64,000 bases of DNA from Bipolaris cookei (Eukaryota; Ascomycota; Dothideomycetes; Pleosporales; Pleosporaceae), in assembly GCA_002286855.1 (NCBI GenBank), contig NRSV01000027.1, positions 327,772 to 391,771 on the forward strand, in the 5' to 3' direction. The position numbers and the translations under genes are program-made. Within the stretch, counting starts at the first letter, position 1. Each line of letters starts with the position of its first letter. This document shows positions 43,566 through 54,400 of the stretch, one piece after another. The notes below the pieces were generated by a model that was not told where the DNA came from, did not search any database, and saw nothing but the letters and a program-made list of their open reading frames with translations.

Positions 43566-44735
43566 ATGGCCTATACCGCAGAGCTCCGACTCGCCCTGCG
43601 CGCCGTCCACCGTGCATCCGTCCTCACCAAGTCGGTGCTCCGAAACCTCTCCAACAACGTGTCTGCCGAGACCAAAGCAGACGACAGTCCCGTCACGATT
43701 GCAGACTTTGCCGCACAAGCACTCCTCATCTCCGCACTTCATGCCGTGTATCCTCACGACGCCTTTCTGGGCGAGGAGAGCGCAGACGCACTGCGCCAAA
43801 ACGAGGCCCTGGCTGACCGGGTATGGCAGCTTGTGCAACAGGCAAAAGAGGAGGCTGATGCGCGTCTGGATGCAAACGGCAAAGATGAGGAGGCGACTGC
43901 TAGTACTGCTGCGCACGACCTGAAGGAGGACCCAGTGCTAGCGTTTCCCGCATCCAAGGAGGACATGTTTGACCTGATTGACCGGGGCGGCAACGGCCAA
44001 GTCACGGGATCAGGACGTGTCTGGGTCATGGATCCCGTCGATGGCACCGCAACGTTTATGCGGGGCCAGCAGTACGCCGTTTGTCTGTGTTTGCTGGTCG
44101 ATGGTGTACAGCAAGTAGGTGTGATTGCGTGTCCGAACCTCGCATTCCACCTGCAAAGCACACTGGGCTCGATACGCATCAGCGAAGACGACGTCGACAG
44201 CGACGGCTATGGTGTGGTTCTTTCCGCCGTCAAGGGTCAAGGCACGTTCTTGCGTACCATGGAAGCCAGCGGTCCTGGAGCCCACGCCCGACACGTGGAC
44301 CTGACTACGCTACCGCCCAAGCAGGTCTCTGACCTAAACTTTGTCGAGGCCACGATTGGCAAGACGTCGCTCTCGCAGACTGAACACGAAGCCGTTGCCA
44401 CTGCCCTCGGCGCAAACTGGCCAGGCACCGTGCTCTGGTCCCAGCAGATGAAATACGTGGCTCTCACCCTCGGCGCAACAGACGTCATGGTGCGCATCCC
44501 AAAGACGCTCGACCGCTTCACTTGCATCTGGGACCACGCCGGCGGTCACTTGCTCTTCCACGAGGCCGGCGGCATCATTAGCGACTTCCGCGGCGAGCAG
44601 ATTGACTTTTCAGCCGGCCGCAAGATCAAAGGTGAGCGCAATTGGGGCATGATTGCATGCATGCCGGCGGTGTTCGAGCAGGTCGGTACCGCCGTCAAGC
44701 ACGTATTGAACCAGCGGGACGGCGAGAAGAGCTAG
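43566..44735 (+). CDS. MET22: 3'(2'),5'-bisphosphate nucleotidase (Hal2/Met22)
   Basis: Mg-dependent, Li/Na-sensitive phosphatase that hydrolyses PAP (and PAPS) to AMP, needed for sulfate assimilation and salt tolerance. Intronless, 389 residues from the ATG at 43566. Inositol-monophosphatase superfamily metal motifs are complete: KADDSPVTIADFAAQ near residue 40, GEES near 68, DPVDGTATF near 156, and WDHAGGHLLFHEAGG near 322. The DPVDGT motif and the spacing after KADDSPVT place it with Hal2 rather than inositol monophosphatase. A 25-residue Asp/Glu/Ala-rich loop (residues 95-120) is longer than in yeast, which is common in filamentous fungi. Divergent from the ECL1-like gene across 3.4 kb. 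Confidence 0.95.
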   Translation: MAYTAELRLALRAVHRASVLTKSVLRNLSNNVSAETKADDSPVTIADFAAQALLISALHAVYPHDAFLGEESADALRQNEALADRVWQLVQQAKEEADARLDANGKDEEATASTAAHDLKEDPVLAFPASKEDMFDLIDRGGNGQVTGSGRVWVMDPVDGTATFMRGQQYAVCLCLLVDGVQQVGVIACPNLAFHLQSTLGSIRISEDDVDSDGYGVVLSAVKGQGTFLRTMEASGPGAHARHVDLTTLPPKQVSDLNFVEATIGKTSLSQTEHEAVATALGANWPGTVLWSQQMKYVALTLGATDVMVRIPKTLDRFTCIWDHAGGHLLFHEAGGIISDFRGEQIDFSAGRKIKGERNWGMIACMPAVFEQVGTAVKHVLNQRDGEKS

Positions 44736-46367
44736 AAGCTAACGAACCGTTCTTTCTATCCCACCTCATCATACCCTAAGAAAAGCAAAAAAAGGGTTAC
44801 TAGCCCCCACGTATATGTGTGTTACCCATTGCCACTTTACAATAGGCAATGGCAATGTAGCATCGCCTTATTTCCATCCGTTTGGACCAACTGCAATCAT
44901 CCTCACCCAAAATATGCCCCCATCATGCCATTTCTCTTCTCGTATCCTCCCGCCCCCTCCGCTACTCAAAGTAAAAGAAAAAAAAACTGGGGCATACTAC
45001 ACAACCCTATGACGATTATGAACCCACCCAAACTCTCTTTCTCATTCCCTCTCTCCTTGCACTTTCGACATTACCCCCCCCCCCCCACTTTCCTCGCAAC
45101 ACATACACAAGCTTGCCAGCACCCATCAATTCATCTAAACCGGTTCGCGCTGGCTAGCTGAGGACCCAGTTTAGTTCGGTATAGCTCTCATTCAGGACAA
45201 AGGAGGAGAAGCCCAACAAGCCCAAGCGAGTTCAAAGCCAGCGAGTTAGAAACGAACAAGTTGCTCCTTCGCTTGGGCCCCATACGTACAACATCCGAAC
45301 ATCCAATCATGTGGTGGGTAATGACAGGTGTACATACATAAAAACCCTCTGATTTGGGCTTTTTTATCTTATTTATTTATTTTGCTGTTGGTTAGGCACC
45401 AGAATTCAGAGGGAGGTGCGTTTGTTATCTGTGATTTTTATGGGGTTGGCGATGTGTTTTCTAACTATATATGCACGTATGTATGTAGGAACAACTGTTT
45501 GTTCCGGTGAAGAAAAAAAAGGGGGGGCCGGAAGGGGAGGAGGTTGATGAATACACAGGTACGTAGAGCTAGTAATGGGGGGGGAGAGAGTAGATGTTTT
45601 ATTTATTTTTTCCGCATGTTCTGTAGGAAGAGAAAGCGGAGATCAAGAAAAGAAAAGGATTGAACGGATCTGTTGATAGAATAGACAGACAGCATGGCAC
45701 AACTTACAATGGATTACGAGCTTTTTGGCGATTTGCATATCCATCATGATGTGCTGTACACAAAATCTATACCTACAGGGTTCTGATGGTGTACCAAAAT
45801 ACAACGCATTTACGCGTTAGGAAATGCAAGATCCGTATAGTCTGTGTTTTTTTTTCCACCACCACTACCACCCCGCCCCCCGCCGTGAGACATTTGATTT
45901 GCCTATGCTGTGCAAATATGTGCGAGGGTTAAAAAGAGTTAGTATAGGATAACTAAGTGACACTAAGATATGAAAGTTACGGTGTCCAGGGATAAATTAG
46001 TCTACGAATAAAATAGTGACTTATTTGCAGATCACGACATAGTACAAAAAGAGAGGGAAAATAAACTTCTGCACGGTACGAGTCGAACACTAGAAGAAGA
46101 TCATCTCGAACGAGGTTTATTTGGGCAAATGAGAGAGAGAGAAAGAGGGGTAGAAAAGGAGCACACAATAGCATCTTGTGATGCAGTGGGACCCTGGAAC
46201 TTTCGCTATTTGTTGGGGGGAATACATGAATCGTGGTCTTACTAGTCGGGGAAATGCTTTGTACAACGAACGCATTTATGATCTGCGTTTTCAGTCTTTC
46301 CAACCCCCCCTCCCCCCCCAAAACCCCAACTCCGTCGTCGCTCGTTGGCACAACCATTGATTTTCCG
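44736..46367. other. 1.6-kb convergent intergenic region
   Basis: Separates the 3' ends of HAL2 and VPS29. Contains poly-C runs and AT-rich stretches; no gene recognised. Confidence 0.6.
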
Positions 46368-47247
46368 CTATGCTGCACCACCTCCGTTTTTCCGGAATGA
46401 CACCTTCTCCACCGCGACGTTCTCGTTGCCTTCAGCGTCCTTGCGGAGTTGGTAGACGTACAGGACGAGCACGTCACCTTGCACCTATTGCGCGCACACC
46501 CCCCCTTATTAGCCTCATACTTTCTTGTTTGTTCCACATTAACCTATCACATCATATGTATATATGTGTGTGACAGGTTGTTGTTCGCGGGGTAAAAGGA
46601 AAAAAAAAGACTCACATCCATGAGGACAAAACTCGGCGTGGGATCTTCGTCCTCGGGCCACCAGCCCGTCGACATGGCGCCCGTTGCGCTCCCAGGGTTC
46701 ACAAAAAACTTGCCCTCCATCTCATATGCCTCAAACTTGTGTGTCCCGCCCCACAAGAGCACATCGACGTCCATCTGGCGCGCCGCTATCAGCAGACTGT
46801 CGCCATCGCCCGGTGGTATGATGGTGTGGCCGTGCGTGAAGCCTATGCGCAGGCTGCCGTGTGTGACTACTTTTGATAGGGCGAGATTCGGCGCTTCCAC
46901 GTCAAAGTCGCCTTTTACAATCTGCAGATCGGGCGCAATCCCGCGCAGGAATTCGTACGTCTCGCGGTCGGTTATGTTGCCTAAGCAGAGGATTTGGCCG
47001 ATCTTGCCGGGCGCGAGGAGCTTCTTGAACTGCGGGGTGGTGTGAGCCCATGCGTCTCTCTGTGTTTACGTTGGAACATCCAATCGGCAGTGCAAAGGAA
47101 ATGTCAACAATTGTACCTTTGCTGGTATATCCTAAGTCGCCTGTGAGTTTGTGAGGTTCGAGCAATACATGTGTGGCTTGGGAGACGTACCGAAGCGCGG
47201 TCTGGTATGAAGAGGTCGCCTAGGGCCAGCACCAGTCGCGAAGCCAT
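46368..47247 (-). CDS. VPS29: retromer subunit Vps29
   Basis: Metallophosphoesterase-fold scaffold of the retromer cargo-selective complex (with Vps35 and Vps26), acting on endosome-to-Golgi recycling. Four exons: 47247-47191, a 15-nt microexon 47131-47117 (DIPAK), 47029-46616 and 46484-46368; introns of 59, 87 and 131 bp; 200 residues, against about 180 in animals. Motifs: LALGDLFIPDRASDIPAKF, LCLGNITDRETY, VKGDFDVEAP, THGHTIIPPGD, LLWGGTHKFEA, FVNPGSATGA and the C-terminal LYVYQLRKDAEGNENVAVEKV. As in the family, some metal ligands of true phosphoesterases are changed (for example GDFD for GNCD), which fits a non-catalytic role. An upstream in-frame acceptor at 47060 would add ten residues (RDAWAHTTPQ) that orthologs lack. 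Confidence 0.94.
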
Positions 47248-48364
47248 TGCTGGGGCGCGTTTGTGTCTTTGACCGCTCAGATCAAGTGGCGAGTGTTACA
47301 AAGACTATATATACTACTTGCAGCGCTCTGTGCAAGTGTGAGGCGCCGAAGTGGAGAGTTGGCGCGGATATGTCGCGCGAAGCTGGATGTGGGAGCTTGG
47401 GAAAGCTATGCTGTCACTGGGCGGGCCCGAGTGGCAGAACGCCGCGCTTGGCAGGGACGCCTTGATGTGGGTCGAGGATACTCGTATGTCCCGAATGTGC
47501 TGAATGTTTGACACTTTACCATTTGATCGCATCGTAAGCAAAGCCGCCATTAGAGCATCTTCGAAGCAACATCACAGGACCAATTTCGTGATCAAAGTCC
47601 CATGCGGATATCTTCACAATGCCTCGCAATGTAATCCAGTAGTACGACTGCTATTGCACGCTCTAACCGGCGAAAAGCAAGTTGACTACGAGAATGCTAT
47701 TGCATGTAACAATCCCGTATAGGATATGTTTAGATTTCAGATTTGTTATGATTATACATACGAGTATATCAAAGCTGGAGTGAGCTCGAGATAAAACCGA
47801 AGGGAAAAGAGTTATAGTAACAGCGCACGAGGCTGGGTACAGTTCTTGGTCAGCAGAAATCAATTTATGGATCTGTTCGGTTAGTGGGCATGGTTTTTGG
47901 CCTACTGGTATTCCACAAGAGCAAGAAGATAGGCATCTCCAGATCTCATCGGTCCACTTCATAGATTACTTACTTTGCTTTATCAACATACATTGCGCCT
48001 CGTAGCATATTATGGTATGGCGGTGCTAGCAAATTTTGCAATCGAACAATCCCTAAAGATGAATAGGAATTCAGTTAATGTAAGTCATTCCAAACGTATC
48101 GTGATCCAGGAGGTAGATTATGCGCTGGAATATAATTCAAGAACGAATACACCAACCAGACTGTCACTATGTCTTTAGAGTGTCAGTAGTGGATGTTGAG
48201 TTTCCAATCTAGGGGTGCGCATGCGGCATGTATTTGTACTGGTTTAGTAAGAGCCTCAGTCGTAACCAAAGAACCAGATTTAAAGTAACAAGAACAAATT
48301 AGCAGAACTTATTGCAGCTTTGTCTGCATATTACGATGAGTCCCCAGAGGCGTTCGCATGCAAT

Positions 48365-48391
48365 AAGAAGAAGAAGAAGAAGAAGAAGAAG
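48365..48391. repeat. (AAG)9 trinucleotide microsatellite
   Basis: Nine perfect AAG units, 27 bases. Non-coding location. Confidence 0.92.
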
Positions 48392-48677
48392 AAATAGCAC
48401 CTGGTTGGCTCGAAGGAGCCTCTGATCTCACTAGCTACAGCTATGCTAAGATGTTAAATCTCCGTCTTCAGATCGCGCATAGTCACGTGATAATCTTCAG
48501 AATCTCCACCAGATCGCCCATGGGAGCCTGATAAATCAGTTTCAGACAATCAGAGGAGACAAGCCATCAAAGCTGCTCAGACCAGCCAGCAGCAAGCAGT
48601 CACAGGATCTAGGGCAGCGGGTAGTTATAGCAGTGGATAGAGAAGTTCAAGCTGTGTGGCACAGGGGGCTGTGTCTA

Positions 48678-48727
48678 AGCAACGCAATCGCCAAGAGCGA
48701 AGTACTGCTCTTGGCGATTGCGTTGCT
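48678..48727. repeat. perfect 21-bp inverted repeat with 8-nt loop
   Basis: Left arm 48678-48698 and right arm 48707-48727 are exact reverse complements, separated by GAAGTACT. Transcribed, it would form a very stable hairpin. Both arms carry GCAACGCAATCG / CGATTGCGTTGC. No known terminator or tRNA fits. Confidence 0.9.
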
Positions 48728-49042
48728 CTCCGGAGGGAACCAGACATGCCAGAAACTAGAAACAGCCCAGCTGCCAAGATTGGACGTGCTCTAGGTTTGC
48801 GTGGCTCTCCAGACAACCAGCGTGGCTCTTCAAGGACAACCAGCATCACCATAACCAAGAAATCTGTTTAAAAGAACGACAGGATACATATTTCCAATTA
48901 TGAAATTATTTACAGTATCTCGTTGCAGCCATTTTGTGCCAGTTTACCGCTTTTCAATCCGCATTTTACTGTCCGCCTGAAGTTCATTCTTTGATACCAC
49001 CAACCAATCACAACCCCGCAGACCCACCTCAAAGACGCAACG

Positions 49043-49473
49043 ATGCCAAACGAGCATGACGACACAACAAACGCAACGCTGCAAATTACCTTTGGGATTG
49101 CCGGCATATTTAGTGTGATTGTTGCCTTACTCGGTCTACATCATCGAGACACTCTTGTATTCGTGCTGTATCGCCGACTAAGAAACAGTCGGGCAGAAAG
49201 TACTCTTCCTTATTATCACACAATCAATCTACGTGTTTACTAAATATGGTAGTGACATACGAAATGGACGATGAAATCGCATCTTCTGATAGCACTATTG
49301 GCAATCCAGGAACATCAATACCGATAAACCCAGAACAATCACCACTGTCTTCCCCTGCTTGCTCAGCTGCGCCATCGCCTTGGGGAACGACTTCTTCGAC
49401 TAAGTCGAACACTGATATGCGACCTTTTAGTACAATGGCTATAACAAGGTCGATAGAGTCGGCAAACCTTTGA
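49043..49473 (+). CDS. small single-pass membrane protein, hypothetical
   Basis: Two exons, 49043-49199 and 49253-49473, flank a 53-bp intron with donor GTACTC and an exact TTTACTAAATATGGTAG 3' end, giving 125 residues. Residues 10-35 (TLQITFGIAGIFSVIVALLGL) form one transmembrane helix, followed by HHRDTLVFVLYRRLR, a pattern I recognise from many short fungal hypothetical proteins. The tail is Ser/Pro-rich and probably disordered. Without the intron the first frame stops at 49243. No function known. Convergent with COQ2. Confidence 0.5.
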
Positions 49474-49680
49474 CCCCATGTATCGAATATTATAGACCAT
49501 GGTAGAAGACTGATTTTAGACGGTAGTGGTTGAGGTGTATGGTCCAGTTGGCAGGAGTTTGTCTTATTTTCATGCACGAAAAACATACCCAAGCCCATTC
49601 TTATAGAATCTTTTCTTTCGTACAGCTAAACATTCGTCGAACAGCTACGCAAAAACCCTGCCTGTTATACGGAAACTGCA

Positions 49681-50946
49681 TTAGACACTAACATACATCT
49701 TTTCTGGCTCCTTCTTTTTCTCAGCGCCCTCATACCAACCAAGCAGATGCGCGACATATTCCCCAGCGAGACCCAGACTGATGGCCCCACCTGTGAACCA
49801 TGCGCCATTGACAAACCACCACCAGCAATTCTTGACTTCCTTCAGCTTAACTCGGCGAATCATAGTGCCCAGTGTGAGGGCTGCACCACCAACTGAGCCA
49901 ACAAAAAAGATTTGTCCTAGTCCTGCTGCGACTCCCATGGCTGATAACAGACCAAGCTGAACAACAGCGAGGCCCACGAGGACCTGCTTCGTTTCCTTAT
50001 CATGCTTGAGCGCGATGCTCTTAATGCCAGCCTTGGCATCATCTTTGATATCCATATGGGCATATATCATATCGTATAGAACAGTCCATGCAACATTGCT
50101 GGCATATAAACATGTAGCCGCAATCAACGCCGCTTGGTTTGCAAGCAAATCGATACCCAATGCAGGAAAGCCCATCATGGCACCCCAGGAGAACGTAAGG
50201 CCTAGGACAAACTGTGGATAATACGTAACTCGCTTTGCCAAAGGATAGAGTGTGACGAATATAAGTGACGGCGTAGCGTACCAGAAGCATTCAGTTGGAA
50301 AAGAAAGAAGGACAGCAAGCCCAGTCGTAAGCTGCCCGCCGAGGAAGACAATAGCTTGCTGAGGAGTAATGGCTCGCCTAGCGATTGGTCGTAATCTTGT
50401 TCGTTCAACATGCGGATCGAGGTTACGGTCCCAGAGATCGTTGATGGTACATCCGGCTCCTCTCATGACGAGTGCACCGGTGAAGAAGAGAACTGTTGTT
50501 CCTAGGACTGCAGAGGGCGCGGAAACAGGTGTGGCCATGGTAGCAGCGAGAAGCGTGCTGAACATGCACGGAAAGAAGAGATAGTAGGTCCCGGTAGGCT
50601 TGTCTAGTCTCATCAATTCGCCATACGGGACGACTTTCTGTGGCAGATACGACAAGATGCCGGTAGTTGGTGGCACGTAGCCTGGAAACGTTTTTGATGG
50701 CGTATCTTGTGGTGCTGTTGCAGTTGCGACTCCGAAGCTGGGCTGTAGTGACTTTGGAGGTATGGACTTGGCGAGTTGAGTAAGTTGTGGTCGTTGTGCG
50801 GTGCGCAGCAGGGGTGCTGAGGATTGTTTTCGTCCCAATTGCGATGCAAATCCATTAGTGTAATAGACCCGTGATTGTAAAGCTCTACCAGCGTATTGCC
50901 GATACAATGCTGGTGGCTGTGCAGCACACAGTTTTAGAAACGTCAT
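49681..50946 (-). CDS. COQ2: 4-hydroxybenzoate polyprenyltransferase Coq2
   Basis: UbiA-family integral membrane enzyme of the mitochondrial inner membrane that attaches the polyprenyl tail to 4-hydroxybenzoate in ubiquinone synthesis. One exon; I start at the ATG 50946 (MTFLKLCAAQPPALYRQYAG), which yields a mitochondrial presequence and 421 residues, although the frame is open up to 51024. The two prenyl-diphosphate/Mg motifs are present: NDLWDRNLDPHVERTR near residue 169 and YDMIYAHMDIKDD near 291. LMRLDKPTGTYYLFFPC and the intervening hydrophobic helices match the family. About eight or nine membrane segments can be drawn. Divergent from the JmjC pseudogene. Confidence 0.95.
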   Translation of the reverse strand: MTFLKLCAAQPPALYRQYAGRALQSRVYYTNGFASQLGRKQSSAPLLRTAQRPQLTQLAKSIPPKSLQPSFGVATATAPQDTPSKTFPGYVPPTTGILSYLPQKVVPYGELMRLDKPTGTYYLFFPCMFSTLLAATMATPVSAPSAVLGTTVLFFTGALVMRGAGCTINDLWDRNLDPHVERTRLRPIARRAITPQQAIVFLGGQLTTGLAVLLSFPTECFWYATPSLIFVTLYPLAKRVTYYPQFVLGLTFSWGAMMGFPALGIDLLANQAALIAATCLYASNVAWTVLYDMIYAHMDIKDDAKAGIKSIALKHDKETKQVLVGLAVVQLGLLSAMGVAAGLGQIFFVGSVGGAALTLGTMIRRVKLKEVKNCWWWFVNGAWFTGGAISLGLAGEYVAHLLGWYEGAEKKKEPEKMYVSV

Positions 50947-51454
50947 AGCGGGTAAGTTAAGACAGCATGTACTGTCTTCTGATCGGTACACGCAGTGAAT
51001 TGAATTGTGCTGTTCGTTGAACACGTATGCGTATTAGCACTATCAGTAGGCCATGTCCATTGTGAAAATATGCAATATTTTGGGTAATGGTGAAGGTCGA
51101 ACTTTGACAGGCCCACTCCGCTAATACTCGATGAGGGCTGGTCGGTGAGGGTGAGTGCGAAAGACTAGTTCGCGCTAATTCTCGTGGTCACGTGATTACG
51201 CATCAAGTCGCGACAGGCGTCTTGCAACCACATCTGCTAAACTTACTTCCTTGCCCTTAAGCCGACATGAGGCGCCTTTCCCTAGAGACTTGCCCTTGAA
51301 ATCCTTGCGATCATGATCGCTTGTAAGAACTGATCCAGCGCAAATTCTCGTGTCTTGCAATTCCGATTGTGCCGCAAAAGCGACTGCTGTTCACGTACTA
51401 CCACTCCATTGATTTCGCGACTCGATTCCTGGATGCTAGCGAACGGTTGCAACA
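50947..51454. promoter_or_regulatory. divergent region, COQ2 / JmjC pseudogene
   Basis: About 500 bp between opposite starts, containing at least the COQ2 promoter. No specific site recognised. Confidence 0.5.
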
Positions 51455-54400
51455 ATGCCAGCTGCGCGCCCCTGGGCTTCTTTCGAACTCATCCCACCTG
51501 ACTTTGACGTGCGCACCTTTGTTGAGAATGCCGACAATTTTCAATATGTCGATCGTATATCGTATGAAATGATTGCGACCAACGATATAGAAGCATTTGA
51601 GAAACTTGTCTTGTTGCATCTAATCATAGATGGTAAACCTCTTGTCATTGATGGCTTCGATGAGGTACTGGATCCCTAGACCTTTACGCCCTCATGGCTG
51701 CGCGACAACCATGGCGACAAAGGTACGCAGACTACGCTGCGACAGCCATAAGCGCAAAGCTAACAGAAATGTAGTGGAGAACACACATGATCCCATAATG
51801 CAAGAAAAAATTCCTCTCACTATCAAGCATTACCTCAAGCACATGCCAAAGTTGACTGAGCAGTTCTTCGACGAGCCCGACCGATACAGAGACAAGAGAC
51901 AACGGATATACCTAAAGGACATAGATTGCCCGCAGGTATGGTATGACAAACTTAAAGAGCATATTCCCACTGGGCTGTTCTACCTCAATGAAAGCACAGG
52001 CGATATAGGCGGGCCTAGCGCACCGGATGAGTTTGGGGTGCGCAAAGGTCGTGGTATTGGAAGAGCCGGAGACCTCATGAGCAGTTTGCCACCTGAAATG
52101 CGCGCAGAGAATCTCATGTGTTATATTGGGCATAAAGGTACCTACAAACCTTCATATCGGGAGATGTGCGCGTCAGTCGGCCAGAATATCATGGTGAATG
52201 CTTCCACCACTATTGGCGAAGATGGCAAGCAAGAGTATCCCGGTTCATCCATCTGGTTCATGACAGAGAGCAAAGACCGCCGTGTTGTCTCGGAATATTG
52301 GTTCTCAATATTGGGTCACGATATTGAGGTTGAGAAACATTTTGCACAGCTCATCGCCTGGAAGAAGGCTCCATTTCGGACTTATGTCGTAGAGCAGCGT
52401 CTTGGAGATTTATCTTGATCCCGCCGCCGGCACCTCATCAAGTCTGGAACCGTGGCACTCGTACCATGAAAATTTCCTGGAACTGCACAACTGTGGAAAC
52501 ACTAGAACTTGCTCTGAGCGAGGCACTACCCAACTCGCGCATCGCCTGCCGTGATGAATAATACAAAACAAGGCCATCATATACTACACCCTCCTCAAGT
52601 ATTCAAACCTGATCAAAGTTGCTGGCGCCCAGATCCAGACAGGCGGCGAGCAAGCTGGAGCGATTCGACGTTCCAGCAAGGTTAAGCAGATTCAGAAGGA
52701 TTTCAAACGACTCTTTGGCCTGTACAAGAAAGTCCTTCTTTCAGAAATATTTGCGTCTGAATCACGAGAACACCCAGAGTTCCTAGCATACGACAGCAAT
52801 GTCACATATTCGTATTGCAGGTGCAACATTTTCAACCGTTTTTTGAGCTGCAAATCTTGCAAGAACATGTTCAATTCTGAGATTGAGGAGCCCTATGATG
52901 TTTACATGGATTGTTACTGGATGAACCGAAGCTGTGGTTGCCAATCGGGCTACACATGGGTTGAGTAATGGAAAAGGACGGGCCTCATTCACAAATACGA
53001 AGAATGGCGTGCTCAAATCATCAATATTGATGGCCGTGTGAAGGAAAAGACACCACTCCCACTGCAGGAAGAACGAAGGTATTTCGGCAAGAAGACCTTA
53101 GCCCAGGTCTGCCAGGAGCAATTGCGAATCCGCCCATTTGTCGACATTAAAAGTCCGCAACCAGAAAGTGTGTGCGATGAAGAGGAACCTGTTGTGGACG
53201 AACACGGCAATGTCAAAAAGGTCACGAACAGAAAGTCAAAACATAAATCGTGCCATTTCTGCCTTCATCACCATCCAAAGTAGAAAGTGGCATTTTGCTC
53301 TAGCTGCGATCTGGAATATTGCTACGGAACGCTATTCTGTGCACACGATATGATGCCGGTAGGTGTCATGGAGGCCTACAATTGGAAATGCCCACATTTC
53401 TTGAGGGTTTGTAACACGGGCGCTTGCCGGCGCAATCCCAGGCAGCACCCCTATGAACCACAGGGAACTCTGTTTGGTCATGACATCAAGAAGGTGGCTG
53501 ATGTACGCTCGGTAGAATGTCTTGTCGATTTCAGCGTCTCCAATTTCAGCTGGCTACGAGAAGAGGATGGCATGGCCCAGAACGCGACGCAACGCCTAAT
53601 GCAGCAAGCCGAGATGGACAAGTTGATAGATCCTTCACTCGATGCACGATTTGTTGATGACGATAATCGTGCCAATACAAGATACAGAATCACTTACTCT
53701 CCTGTTGAGGGCAGCAACGGTGGCCTTGCCAGCACATCTCAAATCCACGATGCCAACAGAAACTCGTACTACCCCGAACTTAGCATGAATGATGAAATCC
53801 CGCGCCTGGGTCAAAAACGCACCCCTGATGGACATGGCGAAGCAGAAGATCGTTGACGGAAGAAAAAAAAGCCAGGAAACAGAAAAAGGACGAATCGCAA
53901 TCGCTGCAGTCAAATAGCGTGCCTGGAAAACAATATTAGAAGGAAACGCAGAAGAAGGTAATCGAGGATGCCAAACGCGAAGACAGGCTCGTCTTAGTTG
54001 CTGCTAGGAGGAAAGGAAAATCGAAGATTGTTAAACTGTCTTTGGCAACGGGCCTTCTTGACAAGAATCCGCCAAAGACCGGTCCCAGAACGTGCACAAG
54101 TCGTACGCGAGAGTACTTCCTGAGGAATTAGATATGGCATATGACATGCGATGGATGTTACAATCGGATGTAATGCAACAGCCTGGCGCCGTCATAGAAA
54201 AAGGGGTAGAAGCAAAGACATATCGTATCCGCGTAGAGGATGATGGGGCATACTCGACACGGAAGCGCAACACAGAGATCAGCGGTCCTGCAAAGCTTGG
54301 TAGGCCCCGAGGCTCCAGACGATTCGAAGAGACCACGCTCGATTCCGACAAGGAGTTTGCTGATGAAGACGGGACGGAATATGTCAGTCAACCTCGTAGC

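Larger units (their letters stand above)
47248..49042. other. 1.8-kb intergenic region
   Basis: Upstream of VPS29. Contains an (AAG)9 run and a perfect 21-bp inverted repeat. The sequence 48480-48870 has higher GC and a mobile-element-like look but no protein domain was recognised. Confidence 0.5.

Noticed and set aside
46060..46110. tRNA-like GTTCGACTC on the minus strand
   Set aside because: No matching T-arm, D-arm or acceptor stems; other GTTCGA-like sites also lack tRNA structure.
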